NCBI RefSeq assembly: GCF_900964775.1
Contig: NC_041812.1
Span: 19,276,041 to 19,340,040, forward strand
Origin: Scleropages formosus
Lineage: Eukaryota; Chordata; Actinopteri; Osteoglossiformes; Osteoglossidae
DNA: 64,000 nucleotides
Direction: 5' to 3'
Part shown: positions 51,846 through 62,172 of the stretch, one piece after another
Layout of the letters: each line of letters starts with the position of its first letter
How positions within the stretch are numbered: the first letter of the stretch is position 1
Made by a program: the position numbers and the translations under genes
The notes under the pieces: model-generated
Databases searched by the model: none
What the model saw: the letters and a program-made list of their open reading frames with translations, nothing else
Told to the model about the DNA's origin: nothing

Positions 51846-52085
51846 TTGAATATCTATCGTTGGAAAATTGCCGTGGGTAAAGGAGTTGGATACGAATGTT
51901 AAAAATGATGAATATTCCAAGCTGTATTTTTCAGTTCCTAATTTTTGGTTTAGTCATTTACTAAAAAGCTCCAGTAATACCTGCTTTGCTGCAACAAAAA
52001 ATAAGCAGGCTAACAAAAGTTACAAGGCCATATCTAAAGCTGAATGCCATAATTAAAAGATTTAAAGTCACATATTTCTTGTTCC

Positions 52086-52287
52086 GGGGTGTGGTGGTGC
52101 AGTGGGTTGGACCACAGTCCTGCTCCCCAGTGGGTCTGGGGTTCAAGTCCCACTTAGGATGCCTTATGATGGACTGGTGTCCTGTCCTGGGTGTGTCCCC
52201 TCCCCCTCTGGCCTTATGCCCTGTGTTACTGGGTAGGCTCCAGTTCCCTGCGACCCCGTATGGGACAAGTGGTTCTGAAAATGTGTG
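52086..52287 (+). repeat. tRNA-derived SINE with perfect 13-bp TSD
   Basis: Full-length copy with a short GT tail. Identical direct repeats 'tatttcttgttcc' flank it at 52073-52085 and 52288-52300. Confidence 0.9.
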
Positions 52288-52566
52288 TATTTCTTGTTCC
52301 TTTTGTATTATATTCTAATCAACAATTCTCCATTTTGGAAGCAAATCGTTCTTTTTTTCGTTTAAGGATATTGTTTGGTTTGGTTTAAAGTAATGAAAAG
52401 GTCAGAGGCTTAATAGCATCAGAGAATCATTTGTAACATAACTGCAAATAAAAAGTTGATTTTCACAGAGAGAGCAACAGATTACAGGAAAATTGATTTA
52501 AGAATAACAATATAATTAATTTTGTCAACAATAAAAAAAAAAAAGAAGAAGACTTGTGGTGCTCTA

Positions 52567-52775
52567 ACAAGGGGGGGCGGTGGCTTAGTGGGTTTCAGTG
52601 GGTCCTGCTTTCTGGTGGGTCTGGGGTTCGAGTCCCACTTGGGGTGCCCTGCGATGGACTGGCGTCCCGTCCCGGCTGCGTCCCCTCCCCCTCCGGCCTT
52701 GCGCCCTGTGTTGCCGGGTTAGGCTCCGGTTCCCCGTGACCCCGCTTGGGACAAGCAGTTTCAGACTGTGTGTGC
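52567..52775 (+). repeat. tRNA-derived SINE with TSD
   Basis: Full-length copy with a G-run head, box B 'ggttcgagtccc' and tail 'gtgtgtgc'. Direct repeats 'ggtgctcta' flank it at 52558-52566 and 52776-52784. It lies only 270 bases from the preceding copy, in the same orientation. Confidence 0.88.
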
Positions 52776-54125
52776 GGTGCTCTATAATTTGCAAGACCAA
52801 GTTATTTTCTATTTTACTGCGCGGTCCAGAGATAACTGAAGGTAACCACAGTTTACAAAGTGAAACATGAGAAGGAAATAGCCCAGCCCTGTGTGCCAAC
52901 TTATGTTATGTAAAAATGACAACTGCGGAACATGATGCACTATCGTCCATATATTGAAAGCTTTCTCATGTGTGTGGCGCAACGCCATGTAACCGGCAGA
53001 GGTTGTGACATGCAGGAGTTTCCTGCCCTGAAGAAAACAAGATGTCCTTATAATCATAGTTGATATGTATGTACGTGCATGATGGTATGTGGTTTACATC
53101 CAGCTCAGGGTGTGTAGAGTTTACATGTTTCTCCGCGTGTTGGCACCCCCCCACCCCCCACCTTGGACATGCACAGAAAAGACTCTGGCAACCCACCTCT
53201 GCTCCTCCCTTACCCTGGAAACCCTGCGAGTGATCGCTGTGAGTCAGACTCGACTGGATGGTTCCTCCGCATATATGCATTATTTATTTTTTTGCCAAAG
53301 GAAAAAAACTGTATTTATTACCTCTATATTGTTAAATGGTCATATCATGCCTCTCATTGGCCAGTTTGCTTCATCAAGCCGGTGCCGAGTGGCTCTCGGC
53401 AGTACTTACGCCAGTAGGTGGCGTACATTTGCAAGAAAATACATGACACATACCTCCATAACCCAATGACCCCATTCCAGAAGGTGGAAGACGTTTGCGG
53501 TCATCTTTGCACAACTCCTCTTGGCAATAATAGTGGTATTTCTAATTGCGTCGTGCTTCTGATTTGTATGCTTGCACAGGAAACGCTCAAGAGATTTAGT
53601 GTTAGTGTTTGCATTCGGAAACATTCCCGTCTGCTGACTTCCTGCACAATGACACCCAAAAGATGCAGCGTCAGGGGCTACACGGGTCTCTTCGCGTTGC
53701 TGACGAGACGTTTGAGGAGGAGCTTGTTCGCTTTTCTTTTTCTTTGCGTACCCTGACACATTTATTCCTGTGATTTAATCAATTTACCCCTCATTAAATG
53801 GGGAAACACTGTAAATATCGACATTGCTATCCTGCATCCTGCAAAGAGGACACCAGTTCTCAGCTCTATTGTACCTAGAGATGAACGCTTTCTACCGTGC
53901 GCACGAGCTCCAGGAGACGTAAACGCGAAAAGCCACCTCAGCCCCGCCCTCTATGACTGGTTTCCGAACTGTCACGTGCACGATATGGTACAGAGTAATC
54001 ATCTGATTCAGTGTGTGGGCTGTTCTGCCCTAGTTATCCGTCCAAAAAACAAAACAGCAGCATTCGGCGCGTTAATTAATTTGGCTCGAGTCATCTGGCA
54101 CCAGTTGCAGAGTTCGGATCCCGAC

Positions 54126-55109
54126 ATGCAGCAGATCAACGACTCCGTGTCAAACTCAACGTCATGGACCGTGACTAACAACGTGGTTCCTTGCGTGCTC
54201 CTGGGCCTCTGCTTTCTGGTGGGCATCCCTGGCAACGTGCTGGTGGCCGTCGCTATTTTGCGCAACCTTCGCCAGGCCACCGTGACCGTGAAGCTGATGC
54301 TGAACCTGGCGGTGACGGATGCCTTATCCCTGCTGCTGCTGCCTTTCTGGATCCCGGCGCTGCTCGGACCGTGGCCGTACAGCCCGGATTTTTGCAAGCT
54401 CCTGTCCTACTTGGTTTACTGCACCATGTATGCCAGCGTGCTGACCATCACGATGATGAGCATGCAGCGCTACATGCTGGTCCTGTACCCGCGGTGCAAG
54501 CTGAAGCTGCATCCCCGGGGCAGCGGGGTCAAGGCCTTGCTGGGTGTCCTGTGGACCCTGGCCCTGGTGCTTGCCTCCCCAGCCCTCCTGCTCAGAAAAC
54601 TGCTGCCCAATGAGGGTCGGCTCCGTTGCCAGCCCCTCTACAGTTCTGACGGGCAGAAGGTGGCGGTGCTGCTTTCGGAGACCCTGTTAGGATTCGTGGT
54701 GCCCGGCGTCATTCTGACCATCTCCTACCTTTGCATCGCGCGTCGTGTCGGCCGGCTGCCCTTCACCTCGGGCAAGAGGCTAAGCCGTTTGGTCACATGG
54801 GTGATGGCGGCCTTCTTCATCTTCTGGTTCCCGTCCCACGTGGCGAACTTGCTGCAAGTTGCCGGCTTCCAGGACGTCGCGGAGTCGATCCGGAACGTGG
54901 CCGGGGCGCTGACGTTCTTCAACAGCTGCCTGAACCCATTCCTGTACGCCTTCGCCTCACCCAGGCTCAGGGGCAGCAGCAGTCTGATGAAGAGGCTAGA
55001 GAGGGTCTGCCACTCCAAACTGGGCGACACCCCACCGCCGGACTCCCGCAAACCATCCCTCTGCACCCAGGCGGGTAACCTTACCACCCTGAACCAAACC
55101 CCGGTGTGA
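54126..55109 (+). CDS. Leukotriene B4 receptor-like GPCR, second copy
   Basis: Rhodopsin-class receptor, 327 aa, intronless coding region. Landmarks are GIPGNVLVA in TM1, LNLAVTDALSLLLLPFW in TM2, the TM3 cysteine (DFCKLL), MSMQRYMLVLYP after TM3, FFIFWFPSHVANLL in TM6 and NPFLYAFA in TM7. A Ser/Thr-containing tail of about 50 residues could carry kinase/arrestin sites. The N terminus has NDS and NST glycosylation sites. The frame is open upstream to 53976, but 'cagttgcag' ending at 54110 looks like a 5'-UTR acceptor, so the Met at 54126 (MQQINDS) is preferred. It shares layout and the QRY motif with the divergent gene at 50037-50939 but differs at many positions, so the duplication is not recent. 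LTB4 is the likeliest ligand class by family; this is inference. Confidence 0.82.
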   Translation: MQQINDSVSNSTSWTVTNNVVPCVLLGLCFLVGIPGNVLVAVAILRNLRQATVTVKLMLNLAVTDALSLLLLPFWIPALLGPWPYSPDFCKLLSYLVYCTMYASVLTITMMSMQRYMLVLYPRCKLKLHPRGSGVKALLGVLWTLALVLASPALLLRKLLPNEGRLRCQPLYSSDGQKVAVLLSETLLGFVVPGVILTISYLCIARRVGRLPFTSGKRLSRLVTWVMAAFFIFWFPSHVANLLQVAGFQDVAESIRNVAGALTFFNSCLNPFLYAFASPRLRGSSSLMKRLERVCHSKLGDTPPPDSRKPSLCTQAGNLTTLNQTPV

Positions 55110-55845
55110 GAGGAGCGCCGCCACTGCTGCCTCCGTATGCCAAGCAAATGGCAGCATTACAGCACCTGATGTCGCATGTAATGTGTAAAACGCGTGTGTG
55201 CGTGCGTGGAGGCTCTTTATCACTACACTTGAAAAGAGGTGTGCACAACTGATACAATCAATGGAAAGGAGAAGCTCTGAAAGGCATCAGTCTTCTCAAG
55301 ATGTTCCAGGTAACTCTGATGACACATCTGTCACCGTGCCGTTTCTCGCTCGGCCACTGAGGCTCCTTATGTCATCATTTACACATTAAGCCATTAACTG
55401 GTGAAAGCTGAGAAAGAATGAAACATCAGCGGAGCCAGCATGTGCTCTTTACGGAAAGCAGTTAAGCCAAGGAGTTGGTATCAGGCTCAGTATTTATGCT
55501 CTTAGCTTTCATGGTTCAATTGATGATCTTTTCCTTTCATTATGCACTTTTGAAGGCCTTGTAAATGTATCTTTTATGATGTGTGCAATGCATTATTTTG
55601 TGTAGCTTTAATGTAATATAATGCACTTTTCTTCGTATTACTGTACATCCACCTTTCGTCCCTAAACCCGTATGTATTCTGGACAACCACCGTCATTGTG
55701 CTGCACACTGCAGTCAGTAATATATAACACATGCTTTCAGTTGATCATATTCATATTTTTAGTTGTATATTGTTCTCTGTGGTACAGTCCTCTAATATGC
55801 ATTGTTCCAATATTTTTTGAAAATGTAATTTCTATTTAAAGTAAT

Positions 55846-56056
55846 GGGGGGCATGGCGGTGCAGCGGGCTTGGCCAGGTTCTGCTCTCTGGTGAGTTTGG
55901 AGTTCGAGTCCCGCTTGGGGTGCCTTGCAATGGACTGGTGTCCCGTCCTGGGTGTGTCCCTTCCCCCTCCAGCTTCAGGCCCTGTGTTGCTGGGTTAGGC
56001 TCCGGTTCACTGGGACCCCACTCGGGACAAGCAGCTTTAGCCAGTGTGTGTGTGTG
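55846..56056 (+). repeat. tRNA-derived SINE with perfect 13-bp TSD
   Basis: Full-length copy ending in a (GT)n tail, flanked by identical direct repeats 'tatttaaagtaat' at 55833-55845 and 56057-56069. Confidence 0.9.
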
Positions 56057-57800
56057 TATTTAAAGTAATTAAATTGCTAATTGCCATCAAAGCCATTCAA
56101 TTACTGAGAAATGAAATTGTGAAGTTTCAGTATTGAAATACATAATTTAATAAAACCACTGAAAAAGTGGTTTACAATGTTTCTTTTCAAAATGTTACAA
56201 TTCCGAAAACATTGTAAACACAGTCAAACTGAAACATGACTCAAGATGAGCCACTGTATTTATATACACTTCTTAATAGAAACGTGCTGATTTCCCCTCT
56301 GATATGTGCTATGTTTTTGTGCACTTCATATCTGGACAGATCTGTCTTGTAATGTACTTACACTGAATATACCATATTGCTGTTAAGTCACTGGACTATC
56401 AATGACAAGGACAAGACAAGAACAACCAGTAAAACATCATGGGCATACCCTACACAAAGGAATCCTAGTGAAAATGCCAAAATCAATTGCACGTGATGCT
56501 AAAAGATGTTTCATCCGCTCTGCGGAGGGATCAGTGCCCAAACAGCTGCTGGGGAGCAGGACAGAGAAAGGTCATGAACATACCCTGCTCCTGGCTGTTT
56601 CTTCTGAAAGTAGGTCAGGGTGGGGCTGGGTACACTGTGGGCACCGTCTCTCAGCCCCTTTCCCAGTCGCTTTTGTGCCTGTGAACGAGCGCACCTTCAA
56701 GCCCCGGCTCACCACCACGCCAGCACACTGCCACCTTAAACCACCAGCAACGCAAAGTTACGCAGCAGAAGGAACCGAAGGGCCAAGGGTTGCTATTCAA
56801 GACCCCTGCGTTGAAAGGTCAAGAGTTCCACCAACCGCACAGTGTAGCTCATTCTTTTTTTCTTTTTTTTTTTTTTTTTTAAAAAAACATCACACATGGG
56901 CAGCAACATTCCTACCATGACTGCACTTTTGGTAAACTGCTAGCTCTCTTGAACTGAATTTAACTGTACTGCATTTACACAAACCAGTCAGCAATGTCCA
57001 TTGCTGTTGAACTGTACTTCAGTAGAAAAGGAAATTAATGCACCACATTTTATCTGTACGGCAATTTTCGGACCAAATTTTGGGACAGTGATTGCTGACA
57101 TCCACTGATTTCCCCCCCGCTGTCACTGTGTCTTTTCCTGGGTGTCCACACTGATACCGAGGAACCTGTTGAGCTGCACCGAATGTTGAAAGAATGTTGC
57201 AAGGCGCCATTGAAATTCTCACAAAGACCTTTTTGAATATTTCCCACCCCACCCTTCGAACCGGCAGCTTCCCTGCTACGTGCAAGTGTGGTTTAGAGGA
57301 GGCTCATCCCCACGTCCCCAGACAGAGCACAGTCTCCAGGATTTATATTTTTAATGAAAATATATTAAACATATATTTTCCAGTTACTTAGTACACAGTA
57401 TGTCCTTAACATATATTTTTTTAAACATTTTCAAATCTTACAACACAGATTTGATAACAGAATACCAGTACACCACATACCAGTAAGCTCATATGCTTCT
57501 TTTTGTATGCTTTTTCACTTGTTTCCAATTGATGCACAACAACATGTTGCATTCCTCTCTAAAGAGTTTCTGACACATACTAATGTGTAGAATAACAATA
57601 GGGTCTATAAAAAATATGATACCAATGACCAATCTAAGTCATTTGCCTCAGTAGAGGGGTAAGAAAACATCAGATGTGGTACCAACTGTCCAGCCACACT
57701 ACCATCGACCCACCCTTTCTGTAACGCTGCAAGAGCTTCACTCTCACTGCAACATGACAGGAAGACCATGAAGAGACTGTGCGTTAGCTGCGTTGGAGCA

Positions 57801-57870
57801 GTGTGTGTGTGTCTGTCTGTCTGTCTGTGTCTGTCCGTCTGTGTCTGTCTGTCTGTGTCTGTCTGTCTGT
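57801..57870. repeat. (TCTG)n / (GT)n simple repeat
   Basis: A GT run passes into imperfect 'tctg' units with a few 'tgtc' and 'cgtc' interruptions. Confidence 0.9.
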
Positions 57871-59098
57871 CGGGGGGAAGCTGCATCCATGTGTCTGTAT
57901 ATGGACTGCGCGCATGTTGAAATTTGTGTGTGTAAAACGGAACAGCATATATGGGCATGACTCGCTGCACCATGCTCAGTGGCTTGCTGCAAGTATCGCA
58001 ACCACACAGTTTACATGAAGACAGGGTAGAAAACTGTCACCCGGGCCTTAGGAGAACCTCCAGTTGCACATGGGGACCGAGAAGACGTCTTCCACACAGT
58101 TCCCACCTGCTCACATGGAGCTCTGGATACAAGAACGTGGGGGAATTTGAGGTTGAGGAACATGGCAGCGTCCTACAACATTTGTAGAGCAAGTAGAACG
58201 GCAGTGTCTTGGACCGTGTCGAAAACATGCAGGACATCAGCAATACAATCAAGTTCCCGTTGAGCATGTGGAAGGAACAGGTCTCTTGGGCGAAGATGGA
58301 GGAGGTTCTGGGTAAGGGAGCAGGCTGACAGAGCACTGCGCTTCTGAAAAATGAGCAAGTGTCAGAAATGCTGACTCTGCTCCTTCTCTTTGCACAGTTT
58401 GTACTATGAAGGAATGCAGTCACCAGCTTTTAAAGAGGCCCACTGTCTTATTCATCTCTGTCACTTATTGGATTCGCGTGTCTCGTTTATCCCTCCCAAA
58501 TCTCCAAAGCTGAACGGAGATGCTATTAAAATCCACTCAATCTAAGTAATTGGGCTGTTTTAATTAGCGTACAGAGGGCCGCAAATTAAACCTGTCCCAT
58601 GGTAATGGCAGACCTGAACATGATATTAATGGTGTGTCAGTCAGGGTGCTGCTGCTGGAACCCCCACCAGGGCCCCTTCCCCAAACACGCAGCTCTTGCC
58701 TTCTGCTCCTTCCATTTACAAGAAGGTTTAGTTCACTTTTCTTCCCACTTCTTCTTCTATAATTCATCTCGGGAGGAAACATTTTAAAGATTTCTACATA
58801 CAAGAGTCTGGAAGTGAAACACCCTTAAGTTCAAACCTTAATAATAATAACAACAATTAAAATTCATATAATTATAGTTACAGTATAGCAATAAGGATAA
58901 TAATCGATACAGCCTAAAAACTACTTATCTTTGCTCCTCTGATTTGCAGAAGCATACAGTTCATTCTCTGTTCCCGTTTTTCACAAGTTGACTTAAATAT
59001 TTACAAAGATTCATGTACAACTGATGGTCCTGCCCAGTCTGATAAACATGTCTCTTAGAAGATAAAAAGCTCAGATAGGTGAAGTGTTGGGTCCTTCC

Positions 59099-62000
59099 TC
59101 ACATGGCAGCCAGTTGGCTCAGCACCATGCGAAAGTGCTGCGTGCGGTTAGCCAGCTCGCGCACCCTCTCCGTCACGTCCCGCGTGGCAGCGGCTGAAGG
59201 ATATTGCAGCGCTGCTGTTTTGGTGCTCACCACAATGTCCTTCAGCTTGTCGCAGAGCGCATTGCTGTGCTGGGCCACGCAGGCACGCACCTCGGCTGAC
59301 TTCGCCTGTCGCGAGAGAGTGTCCCCGATAAAGACCAGCTTGTGTGCGCTGAGGATAACAAACTTGCTGTGCGCCACAAAGATCTTTGGTGGCTGGTTGG
59401 TGCTGATGGATGAGTAGAAGGCATCCACAGCGTTGGTCAGCGTTGTAATGTTGGACTCGCACTGCTCCAGGTAGAAGAGTAGCAGCTGCCGGTCGCCAGG
59501 ACTCAGGGTGCTCCGTGACGCTGGGTAGTGTGAGGGTGGGGTCCAGCCTGACAGGTCATTGTTAATTGGGCGGGTCACCTCCTGCTCCAGCCGCTCAAAC
59601 TGTTTCAGCTGTGCGGGAAGGGTAAAGCACATCGGGAATTTAGGGTCAGGTATGGAGATTACAACAGAAGGGTTGAGCTGACAAGAGCAAGGTTTCATTT
59701 GTTCCTAAATCAACAAAAACTTCTGAATTTCAATGTGTTTTACAATGTTGTGCGTTGGCACGGTACAACTGGTCACATTCACACCACACCACACACACAC
59801 AACAGTAACACCAATCCACACGCAAGTATATACCAGTGCACTAAGGCAAACTTGGGGACTCACTTCAAGCACTGTTCAAGCACTGACAAAACACACACCT
59901 GCTGCTGCCCCAGCTGGGTTTTATTCTGCCGGATGATGTTCCCCTTTTCTAACAGTTGCTTCTGGTTCTTCTCAAACTCCTCCTTCCCCTGAAAATGTGG
60001 AAGAGACACAGAAATGGTCATTATAAAATGGGGCTGTAGCTGCAAAAATGAACCAGTGTACTATCCTCACTACACCGATGTCTGAAGCACACCTTAAGCA
60101 CCAGGATAATACCTTCAATGACCAGCAGGGGGTGATGTGACCTTTGTGTACCTGGACGAGCAAACGGTCAACAACTTAAGTGTCAGTCTGTGGCGATGCT
60201 GCACACAGCCACATTCAGGGCTTTTGTAAAGTAAGGTATACCTCTTAGACACAGCTACACTGTCTGTGCTTGTGTGGGCCTCCTGGAGGTGTGAGCAGCT
60301 CACAGCCAAGGCCTGATGTCGCAGGAAAGGTTAAGGTGTGATGTGTGTTTGTTGTGAAGCGAGGTGTTGGGGAAACAGAGCCTGGCGTGTACAACAACAC
60401 CTGATGACCGGGGACCTGGTGGGGGAGCGAGTGTGCACCTGTGCTGGGAGGGGTGGGGTTGCTAAGGCCATTCATCAGCCTAATTTACAGGTCACGAGTG
60501 CATGGCAGTACACCTTCCCACAGGGAGTGTTGTGCGTATAGTACTGGAAAGGTACACTAGGAAACACACAGTGCACAGTGACCTCTAAACAAGCCCTCTG
60601 CAGCACTAATGTGTAATAGAAGAGAACCAGACATGAGTCACTGGAATTAAGTACTCACACCTGCTCTGCATAAATTATTAAAAGAAAAAAAGTGTTGCTC
60701 TGAGGTGTGTAATGCATCCGCTCTGCCACACGGGTGCCACTGAGCGTACCTGTAAATGTACATAGTCATAGTCCTCCATCCAGCCTTCCTCTGTGGTGTC
60801 GTATTGCCTTTCTGGGGACTCCTCCTCTGATGTGAATTTGGGCGGAGACGGCAAGGGGCGGGACTGGATGTTGGTCCTCTCGGGCTGACCTGTTGGGTAG
60901 TTGTTGTTGTTGTTGCCGAGGGCGTCGGTGGGCACCGGCGGCTGCTTGGTCCTTTTAAAGAGCAGGGAGGCATTGCCGTGCAGAAAGGAGGCCAGCTGTT
61001 TGGTGTCATCGGGCACACCCCGTGAACACATAACCAGGCGGTCCAGGTCGTCGCCCCCCGGGGGTGGAGACAAGAGAGCACTCAGGGACCAGCCTGTGCT
61101 GTCCAGCGCCTGGCTATGCTGCAACAGGCCCTGGTAACCTTCCTCCATCTTCTGCACCTGCCGACCCAGTTTGGCCTGTAGCGTGCGGTCAGGTGCCTGG
61201 GCGGCGTTGACAACAGCTCCGCGGGCAAACTCCAGCAAGTCGCGCACGGCCGCCTTCACTCTGTCTACAGCTTGCCGCAGAGCCGGGAGGCTCGCCTCCA
61301 TCTGCTGAGCTCCGCGCCAATTGCCACTGACGAAAGACATGAGCGCGGAGACAGAGCTCTCCACAGCATGCTGCAGGCGTGCTAACCTCTCCATAGCTGG
61401 CTCCAGCTCCAGATTCAGGCGCACTGTGCTGGACGAAGGCCCGCCGGAGGTCTCCTTGACAGGGACCAGATCTAGTGAGGAGGTGGACAGGTTACTGCGT
61501 GTGCTGCCGGTGCTAGAGGCTGAGAGACGCTTAAAGCTGACGCTCAGCTCCTCAGTGGCATCGCGCACCACCTGTGGTGGGACATCGTACACATAGTCCC
61601 CGCCCTCTTCGCCAGCTGCCGGACGCTCACGGGGGAAATCGTACACCTCCTGTGGCCGCACCGGTTGGCCACCACGGCGCAGGCTGGCAGGGATGTCGTA
61701 TACCTCCTGGCCAAAGGAGGCAAAGCTGTCCGAGGGGCGCTTGCTGGTCAGGGCTGGGGGCGGGACATCGTACACATCTTCAGGGGCGGTGCCAGAGTAG
61801 AGAGTCGGGGTTTGCGGCTGCTTGCTGTCCGGGCTCAGTGCCTTCACAAAATGAGGAGGAACATCATATGTGTCCTCCCTGATGGGGCCGTCCGGGACAT
61901 CCTTGCTGACAGACGGCGGGAAGTCATACACCTATGGGGGTCAGGATTCACCATCAGTGCGATACTGTGAGAACCAGCAAACATAAACATCACAACCGCG

Positions 62001-62172
62001 CTGGATACAACAAACAGAGTGCACTTGTACAGAGCAGCTGAGTACCAACCGTTTGTTGGGAAACTGTTGTTGGGGCCTGGCTCTTGTCCACGCTGGGTGG
62101 TGTGTCATAAATGTCCTGTCCACTGTCCTGCCGTGGGGGGCCCTTCACTGCCATGGGGGGCGTATCATACAC
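59099..62172 (-). CDS. bcar1: BCAR1/p130Cas, 3' part (cut by window edge)
   Basis: Cytoplasmic scaffold of focal adhesions, phosphorylated by Src/FAK to recruit Crk and drive migration. Four coding exons on minus are visible: 62172-62050, 61931-60750, 59988-59899, 59608-59099 (stop 59099-59101), all phase 0; 635 residues plus stop. The first two carry part of the substrate domain, with YxxP repeats (YDTPP, YDVPP, YDFPP, YDIPA, YDFPR). Then come the serine-rich four-helix region (KRLSASSTGSTRS; LEFARGAVVNAA; CSRGVPDDTKQLASFLHGNASLLF), the Src-binding RPLPSPPKF and YDYVHLQ, and the FAT-like Cas C-terminal domain (PPKIFVAHSKFVILSAHKLVFIGDTLSRQAK). A run of five Asn (GNNNNN) precedes the Src-binding part. 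The N-terminal SH3 domain and first YxxP repeats must lie beyond 64000. The donor after 62050 ('gttggt') is weaker than usual. Confidence 0.95.

Larger units (their letters stand above)
50940..54125. other. Divergent spacer between the two GPCR genes
   Basis: This 3.2-kb spacer holds two full plus-strand SINEs of the main family (52086-52287, 52567-52775), a degenerate copy of the second family (about 51722-51845) and A+T-rich unique sequence. Frames at 53400-53760 are open on both strands but resemble nothing I know. Both receptor promoters must lie in this stretch. Confidence 0.6.
55110..59098. other. Intergenic region between the second GPCR and BCAR1
   Basis: No exon was recognised. The interval contains one SINE (55846-56056), a poly(T) run near 56860-56880 and a (TCTG)n tract near 57811-57870. 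A reverse-strand open stretch at 58037-58423 gives a non-repetitive sequence I cannot place. The right end should include the BCAR1 3' UTR. Confidence 0.6.

Noticed and set aside
56402-56920. Plus-strand frame of 172 residues
   Set aside because: It ends in a poly(T)-encoded phenylalanine run and shows no domain, splice support or family resemblance.
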